A stretch of 64,000 nt of DNA from Smittia aterrima (taxonomy: Eukaryota > Arthropoda > Insecta > Diptera > Chironomidae): positions 18,972,854-19,036,853 of the forward strand of contig CP093830.1 in assembly GCA_033063855.1 (NCBI GenBank), written 5' to 3'. The translations under genes and the position numbers were made by a program. Shown here piece after piece: positions 48,729 to 60,886 of the stretch (position 1 is the stretch's first letter; the number at the start of each line of letters is the position of its first letter). The notes below the pieces were generated by a model. The model had not been told where the DNA came from and did not search any database. It worked only from the letters and a program-made list of their open reading frames with translations.

Positions 48729-49206
48729 TGTTATGATTTTGCAGTTTGCGGAATTTCGCTTCATCAAATTGTTCGTTGTAAAAATGTTTTCGTTTTCATT
48801 TGCCGCTTCGGACATTGAAGAATCAATTATTCAAGCAGAACGTCACCGCTTGCGAAGCCAAGAACGAAAATCCATCCCAGTGTGTCCATCATTCATAATT
48901 GATTTCGTTTTCGTCAAAATTTCCCTTTCGCTCGTCCACGCGAGTTTTCGTTCGAATTTTCTCATTCCAAAGGAAAATTGCGTCGAAATTATTTGAGTCG
49001 TAAATTATTAAATCGAATGGTGACTTGTATTCGATGTCGATGAGGGGAGGGCAGAGGTGGAACAGACAAAGTACATCTAAGGAATTAGTTTAATGGAAAA
49101 TTTTACATGTGTTCGGCAAACGATGAGATTAATTGAGTTAGTCGTGGAGTGAGATGAACTGTTCCGCTGTCCAATATTTTATCAGAGATTCTTTCAACTT
49201 ATGACC
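48729..49206 (-). repeat. Decayed outer flank of inverted repeat 1, right side
   Basis: Partner of 38326-38873, recognisable by ordered blocks such as AAATTATTAAATCGAA, TTTACATGTGTTC and AGTTTAATGG, interrupted by indels. Identity is far lower than in the adjacent arm. Confidence 0.75.
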
Positions 49207-52200
49207 TTTTTGTATCATGTTCCGAAATAAATTTCCTTGTCATTATGACGTAAAGCGACGTCAACACTAAAGACTAATGAAACGACCGAAGTCTGAACTG
49301 GACTAAAAGAAAATTTAATTCAAACCTTCTCAAGGATTGCGGTTAAACTCTTTAAGAAACATTCCGAGCTCTGTCGCTTAAAAATGAAACAATTTTCATC
49401 GACCAAGGGAAATTCCCTAAAACTTTATTTTGTGAAATGAGAACATCGCGTTTCCTCGTGCCAATACGCAACGCTCGAAACTAAACTCGATTGGTGAATT
49501 AATTAGTAATGAAGCAACTTCTCGATTGAATCAAACCCTCCCTTGTTTCTATTGCTGGACATGCGGGGGCCAGAAAATAAATTTCAGACAAATAATGTTT
49601 CTAATAAAAGGAAAGTGACGAGTTCAAATCTTACAGCGAGATCTTTGTTGCCACCAAAAATTTGCATAATATTTTGGGTCTTCCCTTTCGCAATACCTTC
49701 AATTTGCGAATCCTTTCATCTTCATTTCATTGTGCAACTCTCATAAAGTTCATAATAGGGTTGAGCAACCATAAACAGTTTCATTGTGCCGCAAAACCCT
49801 TTTGTGCATTTTCTTCTGCAACCCGTTGAATAAGCAGGTAGAAAAGGATTTCATGCAATAAAGAAGTCATTAGCAATTGTTAGGATTTTATGGCATTGCC
49901 CTTTGCAGAAAGTGAAAATGCAACAGTTGAAAGTGAATGAACAAAGAAGAAAGAAAAAGTTTGTGCGAAATGGAACTACTAGCGTCACCTTCAAAGAAAA
50001 AAATATTTCTCGCTTGAAATATTTGTGAGCGTTGAAAAATATTCAGAGAAATTCCCTCTCAGTTTTAACTGGGTTTGATATTTCAGAAAATGCAAGTGAA
50101 GTGCTTGGAGCTTCTAGGAGATGTTCATTAAACATTTAAAGACCAATGCACTCATTTTATTTTTAATGAAATTATTTTGATAATAAGCTTTGTCATCAAC
50201 ATGATTTATGTTTCTGCAACATTGTTACATGAATCTATTTTTTTTATGAACTCTCGACGACAACTCGTGGAAAAATTCTTTTTTAATCATCTCTCATAAA
50301 ATATTTGATCCTTTCTCGAAGCTTACAGCAAAAAATGTGAAACAGAACTTTGCTTGACGACCGACGACATGTCACAGGACGACGAATAGGAATCCTAAAA
50401 TTAAACATAAAAATATTTTCTGGACGTGACTTGAATCCGGAAATTAAAGGAAACTGCAACTTCATGGCAACGATTGAGAGACAAACTTGTAGGCAAACTT
50501 TCTTGTTTGAAAGAACATGAACTTGGGAAAGTGAAGAAATTATGATTTAAATTTATTTCGAAAGTTTGTTAAGGAATAAAATTATTTTTCAGCAAAGTTT
50601 TGAGTTCCGATGAAAGAAGCTAGCGAAGCGTTAAGTGAAAATTGAATTTTAATTAAATCATTTAGCAAAGCCTTCGAAACATCGATAGTCGCAACAACTC
50701 AACAAGTTTCGCTCGAAGTTCATGCATGCGAGAGAACCTTTTCCCGAAGCGCTTCAAACTTTCTTGAATATTAATTTTCACTGACGAGTCTGATCTGCCT
50801 CGAGAGTCTCTCGATTATCTTGAAACATCTCAACAGAAGTCTGTTGGCAAACGACGTCTAATTAATTAATTCCACGTGCGTCTTAAAATGGTTTATCATA
50901 AAAATAATTCTGAATCATGTGTTGTGCTCACATAAAGAATTTAAACGAAACAAATGATAACAGACGATCATAATTTATTCGTTCACTTGCACAAATTACG
51001 TTCATAAATATCAAGGAAGTGAGTCGTCAGCTTCGCATTTCTGGCAAACTTTTCTAGTTTTCGACGTTGTTATCATTCCGAGTCGGAAGTGTAGCCGTGT
51101 TTGATTTATTTGGGGTTAACTTGCCATTCAGCATTTCTGTTCACAGCCACCACCTGCTTCACTTCTCATTCGAATGTTTTCCTCTGGCAGATGGAAAACT
51201 TTGTAACTTTTGCTGACTTGACAGTCGTGGGGTAGGTCCAAGTCGATTTATGAAGATGTTGTTGTGGAAACTAATTGGAAACATTAATTGTAAGGAAATC
51301 GTTTTGCGAACAAATTAATTTCATCTGTCACTTGAAAAGGAGGCGACAAAAATCGATTAGAATTCGCTTTCGAAAATTTAAATTTCACTCTCTTTATAAT
51401 CTCAAGTAATTTCAATCTGAACATCTTTCTTTATGAACTCCGCAGCAAATTGAATTTTCAATCGTTTCCTCTTCTTTCATTTTCCCTTCGATCTAAAAAG
51501 ATAGAAACGGGTAGAGACGGAGCTCACTTCGATTCCAATATGCTTTCACTTCCCACTTGCGTTAAATCTTGACTTATCAATTAATAAGATCTCCGAATTA
51601 CCTCATTTATTTCTCCGCTTTTCTTCCGTCTCTCGTTTTAAGTTTAGCGAATGAAAAATATGTTGAAGACTCTGCCAGAATATTTTATTTCCCCTCCAGA
51701 CCGTCATCATCTTAATCGGAGGAAAAACGTTTCAAGTTAAAGTTTCCTCAACGAATATTAAATATAAAATTATCTTTCAACGTAAATCAAAACTTTCTTT
51801 TTCTGAAATAAAAAGAAATTTGGAATTCAAGATTGAGCTTCTCACGTGAGAAGAGACAAATTCAATTGAAGCAACCTGAAGCTTTTATTTCTTTTCCTCG
51901 GCGACTTCCAAAGACACACTCACACGGATAACGAGAGCAGAAGGCTTAATTGGATTTCATGTTTACATTTCACTCTTTGATTGGATTAAACTTTCAACAC
52001 AACTCAATTAAGACTTCACAATTGATTGTCGTAAAGTGAATACAATAAGCTTTCGAGATGAAACGATGAACTTCAATCCTATCAGAAGAGAGCTTTCGAT
52101 GATAGATTTTGATAAATTGACAGGGAATTGATTCTGTAAATAGACACAACGGAACAGTCAATGAATCAACCATCGAACGCATTCAGAGTTCCCGCTGAAA

Positions 52201-53746
52201 TTTCATTTTTCACGACTCGATGGTTTTGCGCGTCATTGACTTCGTTTTTGCAATAGAAGCACAAAAGCTTATAATCGAGTTTCGCTGGAAAATAGGAAAC
52301 CATCATGAACCTTCATGAAGCTTGTGGTTCTGTTCATCAAGCGATATTTCGCAATTTCTTTAATTCGCTTTAAGTTTAAGCTCTTGATTGTAATACTTTT
52401 CAATTGTGCAACGAGTCCAATTTAATATTTTCGTTGAAACAAAATTTATAAAACAAAGGCTTTGCAATCCAATTGAAAATTTCATAGTTCTCCGCTCAAT
52501 GAGAATTCCTTCGAAGCGCTGGAATTGTTTCTGCCATGCACAGCTCTAGCGAAATGAATTATTTATTGACAAAACATGCTTCGTTGTTCTGAGTTTGCAT
52601 TAAGAGCTTTGAACGATTTTTTTTTGCGATGACATGAAAAGCGATTTGAAATTATTTTCAAATGAAGTCATCAAACGATTGGAAACCGCTAAGAAATAAA
52701 GTTGATGAGCCCCCAAAGCGTTTAGGAGACACTCATTCGTGTAATGATTTCATGGAGACATAAATCCCGAGCAGTTTGATTAAAAAATATGAATGAAGTT
52801 CATGAATTCGAGTTATGGAGGAAGATAACTCAAGTAAGATGAACATGGCTCTAAACAGGAGAAATGAATAAATTTTCTTTTTATTGCTCAAAACGCGGCA
52901 TCAAAAAGTTTTATGCGAAGTAAGAAAATTGCCTTCACCCCGCAACTCTTTGTTATTGCACGTAATTTCACTCTTTTCAGCGTTTTCACTTGATGATCAT
53001 TACCATAAATAAAACTCGAGACATTACATTTCCATCCCAGTTGATTTCACAAGAGAGAAAAAGACTCCCAAGAGAGAATAGCGACAGTTGGAACATCTTG
53101 CGGTGATGATTCGCCTCTGCGTTGAAGGGTGAAATCAATCATTTTGACGCTTTGAAGACTTCTGCTTGTCAGTACAACCAAATCAAACAGCAATGACATG
53201 AAGCAATTTGAAGATTCCGAGTTCGCTTGACCACTTTTGAAGAACGTAGAGCAAACAGAATTTGAAATTTCATTTTGCCTTGAAACACCCTCGTCATGAG
53301 ATACTCTGACGGCCCTTAATCCTTTCCTCCTGAAGTGTTCATTCATTTTGAATCCTCGAAAAAGTGAGTTTGAAGAGGTTTCAAGCAAATTGTTGGAATG
53401 TTATCTCATCGCCTGCTTGAGCTTCTGAAAGAGAAGAAGGAGAAAGCTCCAATGGAAAATAATTTTGTGGATGAAAAATCGTCGAGATTGAAAAGTTAAG
53501 AGGGAAATTAAAATTTGTGAAGGTGTTTTCTGAGAATTCAAAATTTCAACTCAAGAGTGAAATCAATTTCGACAAGCGAAAGATTTTCTGAAAGTTACGA
53601 CGATAAAATGTAATTACGAACTGAAAATTTTGAATTAATTATTGACTTTGAGTTTATTTTATTCTTTGAGCTGAAATAATTTATGTTCAGATGCGAAAAC
53701 TTTGCCATTGAGAAACTCTCAAGTTTATTCAAAGTTTTGTTTGCTC
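49207..53746. other. Gene-free region
   Basis: About 4.5 kb with no supportable gene. The longest open frames (for example 53047-53388 minus) show no domain or signal peptide. It could be intergenic or intron of the Ig/olfactomedin gene, whose upstream exons I could not find. Confidence 0.4.
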
Positions 53747-54669
53747 AAATCAACAAGTGGATCGAAGCTGATGAAAAAACTTTGTGAACCGGAAGCAAAC
53801 ATCATCATGAGTGTCGATTGAGCTTCGAATAATAAAAGTGAGATGTTGTTCGTTGTCGAAGCGCGTTGATTGCTTTCCACCTTCGCAAGCAAATCCATCA
53901 TGACCGAGAAGAATCGAGGCTACTCGCCGAACTTGAAGTTCTCTCTTCTTTCTGAATCATTTAACAAACGATAAAGATTAATGATGTTTCCTGTTATTGT
54001 TGCCGAATGATTTCCGAAAATTGCTTTCCAACTTTCATCTTGTCCTGAACGAAACCAATTCGTGTCAAAAGTTGTTTATCGATTCATTGAAAATGGAACG
54101 AGACAAGATTGAAATTATTTGGTTTGATTGCCCGATGGCATTTCAATCTTTTTTAAATGTTTTCCGTCAACAAACTTTTGTTTTTGTTCCTCTCGAGAGA
54201 GATCATTCTAAGCCTTTCAATCTCATAAACAACTGATAGGACAAGCGAGAAGGAAACAGTAAATCGAGACTCTCGACTGTTTATGGACTTCTTAAGTGAA
54301 ATAAAATCCGATGGGCGATAAAAGGAAGACGGCAGGATCCCTCGAGTTTCCTTCGCCAAGCGACGGGAGAAGCAGAAAGAGAAAAGATTCTTACGATGTT
54401 TTCATTTGAGATTGACAGTTTGTTCGATGAATAAAACATGAAATTTCCCACAAGATTCATTTTCACTTTAAGAGTTCAAAGCTTTCTAGGCAACAGCAAA
54501 GTTATAATTAAATTGGTTTCCCTTGTTTTTCTCACTCAAAGCAACTGATAATCCGCCGCCGACACAAGCAGATTTAATCAGATTTGCTGCAGCTCTCGTA
54601 AATTAAATTGCTTCAGAACTACAGCTCCTGATAATTACTGAGCTTTTTTCAACTGCCGACACGTGAAAC
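53747..54669 (+). repeat. Inverted repeat 2, left arm (0.9 kb)
   Basis: Matches the reverse complement of 60887-61834. In the outer ~720 bp, paired positions sum to 115581 without indels and differ by only a few substitutions. Inward of ~54470 similarity falls and indels appear (the right copy is about 25 bp longer), continuing weakly to a CGACTTTAATGA block near 54700. Confidence 0.93.
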
Positions 54670-55654
54670 AGCAAGAAACATCGCGAAACATTACAGGGCA
54701 CATCGACTTTAATGAAATTTCAGTACTTTTTCGTCTTCTTTCGAAGTTGCTGAAGCTGAAAGCCAAACTTTCATTTTACATTGCATTGTCATTCGTGAAC
54801 TCAGAAAACACATTACATCGGAAAATAAAAAGGGAGAAAACTCATCATCTAGTGGAAAGTTTGCAATAAAAATTAAAACTCGTAGTAGTGAAGAAATTTT
54901 TTATAAAGGAAACAACAACAGCGCGTCATCAGTTTGATTGCATTTCATATTTTCTCGTGAGTTCATGAAAAGAGAAAACTTTTCAAAGCTTTCATCATGC
55001 GAACAACTTCTCTCACACTTCAATCAGCTCCTTCAGTGATTCTCGCAATCAAAATCAGTCTCAGCTTTAAAGGAAAACTTGAATTGCATCAACGAGATAA
55101 ACAAGTTTTTTTTATGACAGAAGCTTGTCATGAACGTCCTAATTTATTCTTCTTATTTTAGATTGAATGAATAAAAATGCATGATAAAACTATTAACTGA
55201 ATAAGTCGTCTCATCAATTCCAGTTGACCATCAAAAAGCTTTTCTCCAATTATGTTGAGCAATAGTCGTAAAAAGGATTTTTTTCCGCTCGATTTTAATA
55301 AGCAAATGTTGGAGAAGCATTCGTCGCGATGAATATTTTATGAATTTGTGATTTGGAAATCTGGAAATCCTTTCAAGTTCTGAATCCATTTCTCCTTGAT
55401 CAGGCGCTCATAAGTTATGAGTCACAACGGAAAAAATGATTCTGTTAAAAATATAACTAGTTATTTTCTGAGGATCTTCAGCAGCAAGAGTATGCAAAAA
55501 AATTTATTGACTTTCTACCTGATGCAGTTTTTACTGATCTCGACATGCACACCAATACAAATGTAAATATTGTTTATATTGGCAAAGCAGCATTTTTTTT
55601 AGTTCTTTTTTGATTTTCAATGAGTAAAGATCGAAATTAAAGATTCAGTTGAAC
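54670..55654. other. 5' flank of the LRR-BTB gene
   Basis: No gene is seen. Weak mirrored homology to the right arm persists for a few dozen bases. I could not find a convincing upstream exon for the LRR-BTB gene; a stop codon closes its frame at 55625. Confidence 0.4.
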
Positions 55655-56806
55655 ATGGAGATCAATTGTGAGTTTTGCTTCGGCCAGTTAGGTTCAAGTC
55701 CACTTTACTACACTTGCACTATAAACGAAGCAAAGATAAAGAGAAAGAATCATGTGATCAAAGAAATTAGAGGAGTGCATCGAGAAGGAAAGACTCACGA
55801 GGACGTCGAATGCGTTCGTTTCATAAGTGCGACTGTTGATCATTTTCCACGAGGACTCGAGAAACATTTCCCTAACCTGACTCACTTGTTCATTCGCAAT
55901 TGTGACATAAAAGACATATCAAAGAATGATTTGAAAGGACTTCATGGATTAGTTTGTCTCGGAATACAAAATTGCCAATTGACGTCATTGCCAGACGATT
56001 TGCTCACCGAAATGCCGAACTTACGAGAAGTTTCATTCCTCAACAATCAAATTATATTTGTCACTTCAGAAGTTCTTAAACCATTGAGAGGAAGACAAAA
56101 CGTAATCGTGAACTTTGCAGGAAACACAGATATTGACGCTTGCTTCTGGCCAGGAAAACCAAAATCCTTGAAATCGCTTGAAGATCTGATGAAATTGATC
56201 GACGAGAAGTACATCGAACCGAATGCTGAGACCGATCCAATTGATTTCAATCCTTTAATCAAAGAAATGTGGATCTCAGGAAGTTACTCCGATCTCACCA
56301 TCATCGCCAACGATAAAGAATTCAGAGTTCATAGGAATATTTTGGGATCCGCTAACGCTGTGTTCGATCGAATGTTTCAATGTCAACAAGATGCAATTGA
56401 AATCAAAATTTCAGAGTTCAATTCACAAGCTGTTGAGGCTCTGCTCAAATTCATTTACACATCAGAAGTCACCGATGATGGAAACGCTGTGGAAAATTTC
56501 AGGATTGCCGATAAGTTCAAAGTTGCTGCCATGAAATCGAAGTACGAGGAAATAATCTTGAGAAAAGTTAATGATTCAAACGCTTGGGAAAATTTCTTGT
56601 TTGCTCATAATTTTGGATCTTATCGACTAAAGGAGAGAGCATTTCAACAAATTGCAAGCACACTTCCAGACGAACTGCCTGTCAATCTTATGGAAGATCC
56701 CGATAAATTAAAGCAGCTGCTGGATGCTCGTCAAGTTTACAAAGAAATTTTGGATAGTTCGAAAAAGGAACTCAAATTACTTCAAAGTAGCTTCAAAGAA
56801 ATGTAA
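55655..56806 (+). CDS. LRR-BTB chimeric protein, intronless
   Basis: Single-exon gene of 383 residues. Residues ~1-190 resemble the N-terminal part of secreted insect LRR proteins: CEFCFGQ, YYTCTI, a DVECVRFISATVDHFP stretch, then leucine-rich repeats (FPNLTHLFIRNCDIKDIS; MPNLREVSFLNNQI). Residues ~213-310 form a BTB domain (YSDLTIIANDKEFRVHRNIL; VEALLKFIYTSEV), followed by a BACK-like helical part. BTB proteins are intracellular Cullin-3 adaptors or scaffolds. No signal peptide follows the ATG at 55655, so the LRR would act in the cytosol. The N-terminal part is similar to the secreted LRR protein at 58891-59736, which lies inverted at the mirror position. Confidence 0.88.
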   Translation: MEINCEFCFGQLGSSPLYYTCTINEAKIKRKNHVIKEIRGVHREGKTHEDVECVRFISATVDHFPRGLEKHFPNLTHLFIRNCDIKDISKNDLKGLHGLVCLGIQNCQLTSLPDDLLTEMPNLREVSFLNNQIIFVTSEVLKPLRGRQNVIVNFAGNTDIDACFWPGKPKSLKSLEDLMKLIDEKYIEPNAETDPIDFNPLIKEMWISGSYSDLTIIANDKEFRVHRNILGSANAVFDRMFQCQQDAIEIKISEFNSQAVEALLKFIYTSEVTDDGNAVENFRIADKFKVAAMKSKYEEIILRKVNDSNAWENFLFAHNFGSYRLKERAFQQIASTLPDELPVNLMEDPDKLKQLLDARQVYKEILDSSKKELKLLQSSFKEM

Positions 56807-57511
56807 ATCTGAGTTGTTTTCAAATAAAGACTAATAAAACTTTATGAAGCTCAAGAATTTGTTTACTTCTATAACACAAAGAGTCTTCACTGAAGATTCT
56901 TCAGAAGTCTAAAATTGCACTGACGATAAGATAATATCAAAGATCTTTCTTCTTTTTCTCCAAAGATTCTTTTTTCTGTCCCTAAAGTTTTCTATCCAAA
57001 GCTAACAAGATGATTGAATTTCAAGCGTCATTAACTTTCTGATTTTTATCGTTCGAATTTCCATCAGCTCCGTTTACCCAAGACAGATAACGCAGCACAA
57101 GTGTCGATGAGATTCTCATCATGAGACGAAACACAGACAGAGATTCAATTAGCTTAATGAGTCTTAAAGTGATTTAAAAGCTTCGCGAGGTACTTGTAAT
57201 GTTGATTTTGCTACGTGAACTGAAATCGATAAGTTGTCCCTGGGAAATAGAGATGAGCTTTTAAACTCGAGAAGCTTCCAAGTGGTTCGACTCGACTCGC
57301 ATCCTTGTGATTCGTAACGAGAGAATCATTTGCCATTGATCAAAAAATAATGAAAGTCAAACAAGATTCTCACATTCTCGTTCTGGAAAGTTTGTACATT
57401 CAAAGTCTAAGTCAACATCTTTCATCAATGCACGATTCCATGCTTCAGCCAACATCGACGTTGAATGCAAGCATCGAATTACTAAATGGATTTCTTTCGT
57501 CAATTTCGCAG
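56807..57511. other. Flank between LRR-BTB gene and Ig exons
   Basis: Holds the LRR-BTB 3' UTR (AATAAA near 56824) and then sequence that ends in the acceptor of the first Ig exon. No further exon is recognised. Confidence 0.45.
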
Positions 57512-58566
57512 GTGGAAGCTTTTCCCGAACCAATTCGTTATTGGGAGAAAATCCCTGAAAGTCGAGTTATCGAGCAGAGCGAGTTTGACTCAAAGTACAA
57601 CATCGAGACGATGCATTCGGATATGTGAGTCTCAAATTGAAACTTTTCTCGTTTTGCATGAATTGTTAAACTTTCTGCCAAACGATTTGATAGCGCGAGC
57701 TGCGGCAATGAAAAATAATTTTACGATTATTGCTGAGGATTCCGGAAAATTTTGCCATTAAATGAATTGCTCTCGAAACTTTTTTCTTTCTTCAGATACA
57801 AGTCGACAATGAGATTGAATATTACGAGAATGCGGCCACAAGACTACGGCGAATATCATTGCGTCAGCAAAAACGAGATGGGAATCGCTCGAGCTGTTTT
57901 TCATCTTCAAGGTAATGATTTTCCACTTTGGACTGTTCAACTGTTCGTGTACTGACTTGTTATCGTTAATCGATTCGATAGAACGGAGTCCTTACATTAT
58001 GCGAAGTCTGCCCGACTCATCGAACAATCCAATCGTTTTCGGTTCGAAGCCTCCAGAGAAAGAATCATATGAAGATATTTGTGGTCCTCCACAAACTTGT
58101 CCGGAATGTCCTGAGCCAAGGTGAGTGAGAGAACTTTAAATTAAGTTTTTGAGGATTAATGACGACGCCCTCTTCAAATCCAATTAACCTTAATTATAGC
58201 AACTTCAAGTGCAAAGACACGGTCGTTTCACTCTACGATATCGTCGGAGGGACGTTGGATGTGAAACTGACCGGAAACAAAAGCTATTCGGGTCTACCGA
58301 ATAGAACTTTAGGTGCGTACGAGTGTGATGGCAAGACACGATGTTAAACAACACAAAAAGTGAATCCACAATTTGCAAAGACCAAAAACACAATTAATTA
58401 TTCATTCACGACATTTTCATTCTCGTGACGATGAGTTTCTCATTTACCAAACATTTATTTCTCTTGAAATCATTTAGATTGTGTTCTCTATGCGGTTGGC
58501 AAACCAGTTTATTTCAAATCAGTTGAACAAAATTATGGAGCGTGGCTGAGGGATTCGCTCGCTTTG
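57512..58566 (+). CDS. Immunoglobulin-olfactomedin protein, internal exons
   Basis: Five exons with good splice sites join in frame: 57512-57624, 57796-57911, 57982-58120, 58200-58312 and 58478 to about 58566. The first two encode the second half of an I-set Ig domain (VEAFPEPIRYWEKIP; TRMRPQDYGEYHCVSKNEMG), with the DxGxYxC motif. A Pro/Cys-rich linker (CGPPQTCPECPEP) follows. The last exon starts an olfactomedin domain (CVLYAVGKPVYF; YGAWLRDS). This order resembles Ig-olfactomedin extracellular proteins such as colmedin/gliomedin relatives. The gene is partial: the Ig start, N-terminus and most of the olfactomedin domain were not found and may be far away across large introns or outside the window. 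The 3' end of the last exon is uncertain. Confidence 0.75.
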
Positions 58567-58890
58567 GTTAAAAACAAAATTATCGCCAAGAGAATTTGGC
58601 AAACAAATCTCACATCGTCAGCAATCGAAACTAGAGATACTCGAGAAATAATTTCCCCGCAAGCCAAAGCTCGTGACATTTCTCGTTTTATTTTCACTTC
58701 CTTTTCTTCACAACAATTGTTTGTTACATATCAAAAAGTTTGCAAGAGAAGAGTGAAAAACTTTTAAAAATAACAACAACATTTCAATTGTTCAGTATCA
58801 CGAGAGAGCACCGTCGTTTCGTAAATTGTTTAAGTGGCGTTCCAAATTGAAATAAATTGTTTACACTCCTCTCTTTCTTCGTTCGTCTGT
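58567..58890. other. Intron or intergenic DNA after Ig-olfactomedin exons
   Basis: No further exon is recognised. The olfactomedin frame stays open for another 67 codons (with RIWQTN) but then loses all family resemblance, so the exon probably ends near 58566 or 58616. Confidence 0.4.
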
Positions 58891-59736
58891 TCATGGGTTG
58901 CCTGGATATGCCTCAAAGCAAGCTTCCAAGTAGTTCTTAATGAGCTCGCCAAAGTCACCATCGTCAATTCTGATGTCCTTCTCCACGCAGAGATTTCCAT
59001 GCAGTTCAAGATTATACAAACTGGTGAGACTGTTGAAGGTTTGAGGGTGAATGGCCGTGATTTTGTTGTCGTACAGAAGAACTTCATGAAGTTGAAGATT
59101 TGTGTGGAATAGCTCGAGGTCGATCGACTGCAACTGATTGCCTGACAACGACAGAATCTCCAAGCTAATCAGCGGAGTGAAAGTGTTCATGTGAACATTG
59201 CTAAGTTTATTGTCAGACAAATAAAGTTCTCGAAGGTTCCCGAGATTGTAGAATGTGTTCATGTCGAGTTCTTCGATAAGATTCTTCCTAAAGCTTAAAG
59301 TTTCCAAGTCGGTTGAAACGCTGAAGACATTCGCTTCAAGTTTTGTTAGTTGATTGTTGTTTGCAAGGATAACTTTTAAATCTGAAGCGTTTGCGAGAGG
59401 GCTGATATACTTCAATCCCGCACCATTCACATTCAAGTATTCCAAGTTGGGAAATTTCCTGAAAAGTTGCTCGGGGATGTGCGAGACGTTTGACGACACA
59501 AACTCAACAAACTTCACTCCTTGGTCCTTTCTACCTTTCGATTGATGTGTTCCTGTCACTGTAAACTTGTCAACTCCATTGTGCAAAATTGCATTCTTTA
59601 TCTTGCACGAATAAACGTTTCCTAACATCGCGTTGACTTCATTGCTGTATTCGCATTTTCCTTCACGTCCCGGCACGTGGCCGCCAAAAGCACTCGCAGT
59701 AGCAACGACGAGAATAAAACTTGTCACGATTAACAT
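58891..59736 (-). CDS. Secreted leucine-rich repeat protein, intronless
   Basis: Single-exon gene of 281 residues. MLIVTSFILVVATASAFGG is a clear signal peptide. A Cys-containing N-terminal cap (CEYSN; VYSCKI) precedes about six extracellular-type LRRs (LxxLxLxxNxL; for example LRELYLSDNKLSNVHMNTF and LEILSLSGNQLQSIDLELF). A C-terminal cap has LCVEKD and a final Cys. No membrane helix or GPI-type tail is seen, so it is probably secreted; function is unknown, with recognition or adhesion being typical. It may lie in an intron of the Ig-olfactomedin gene on the opposite strand. Confidence 0.9.
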   Translation of the reverse strand: MLIVTSFILVVATASAFGGHVPGREGKCEYSNEVNAMLGNVYSCKIKNAILHNGVDKFTVTGTHQSKGRKDQGVKFVEFVSSNVSHIPEQLFRKFPNLEYLNVNGAGLKYISPLANASDLKVILANNNQLTKLEANVFSVSTDLETLSFRKNLIEELDMNTFYNLGNLRELYLSDNKLSNVHMNTFTPLISLEILSLSGNQLQSIDLELFHTNLQLHEVLLYDNKITAIHPQTFNSLTSLYNLELHGNLCVEKDIRIDDGDFGELIKNYLEACFEAYPGNP

Positions 59737-60886
59737 CTTGATAAAAAATCTTTTTACTTAAACGAATCTTGTACACTCTTCAAAGGAATCGCTGATAAGA
59801 CTGAATTGTTTGCGGGAGAGCACGACGAATTTTATATTAGAAGCATTTTCGGTTCGAGAAGGAATTACAGCAATTTTTCAATTAAGGCGAATCTCGTTTT
59901 TATTCTTCTCGAAATTGCTCGCGAAAATGAAAAGAATTTCATTTCTCCTCCTTCGCTTGACTGGCATCTCTCCCTCAAAGTGTTGTCTGCTTGTGAATCT
60001 CAGTTCACACCAAATCGTTGTGAATTTCAGGTAAAAAATGTTTGCTCTTTAATGAGATTAAAGTAGAATTAGATGAAGGAATTGTGAAAATATTTTCTTA
60101 TTCAAAAAACGTTCGAAGCAAGTGAAATATTCAAAATTAGATTTGTCAATTTGCGCAATGAGAAAACTTCGTTTCGTGTTTCTATTCAAATTCGTTGTCA
60201 TTTCTCGTTCGACATCGCTTACGGCATTCTCGATTTCTGATCCAATTGTTAAACGAAAGATAAGTTTCATGATTCAATTCTCGAGATATCATATCAGCAA
60301 GAAGAGCGTGAAGCGAGTGGAAAACGGGAAAACATTTCCATTGTCGAAGTTCGTAACACGATTTGAATTCAAACGTCTGCTAACTAAGGACGCACTTATC
60401 GTTGCTTGTTGAACAAAACATTAATTCCAGCAGATTAAATTCTTAATAAAAGCAAACACCTCTGGCGTTTCGTAATTTGTTTGATATTTGTCCTCAGCCT
60501 CATTTAAACTTTGTCAACAAAAAGCGACGAGATATTTTTGATATTTTAGCTTCTCGCTTTCATTTTAAAATGTTTAACACTTTAAATTTTGTTCATGAAC
60601 ATTTCACCACAATTAAAGCATTTGGCTGAAGTAGAAAACTTCTCGAGAAGTCTAAAACGTATTTCAAAACATTTTGTTCAAACTCGATTGCTTTTCCCTT
60701 TTAATCATAGACGTTTGTATGACTTTTCAAGCGAGTTGTTCATCAAACTCGTAAAAGCTTTAGAATGTGTTCTTTTCCTTCCCTCGCGTTTACATTTTTG
60801 TGAAATTGTTTTGCTTTGCTAGAAATGAAATCCGACTTTCATAAAAGAAGCGCGGAAAACTCATTAAAGTCGTTGTGCTCAAAGAT
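59737..60886. other. 5' flank of the secreted LRR gene
   Basis: No supportable gene. It should contain the LRR promoter. Open frames here show no family. It is the mirror counterpart of 54670-55654 across the IR2 axis, with only weak residual similarity near the arm. Confidence 0.4.

Noticed and set aside
53047..53388. Minus-strand open frame of 113 codons
   Set aside because: No domain, signal peptide or coding-like repeat structure, and no paralogue in the window; not above what chance gives in 20 kb of non-coding DNA.
58567..58767. Continuation of the olfactomedin exon to the stop at 58767
   Set aside because: After RIWQTN the translation loses all family resemblance and becomes basic, low-quality sequence; intron read-through is more likely.
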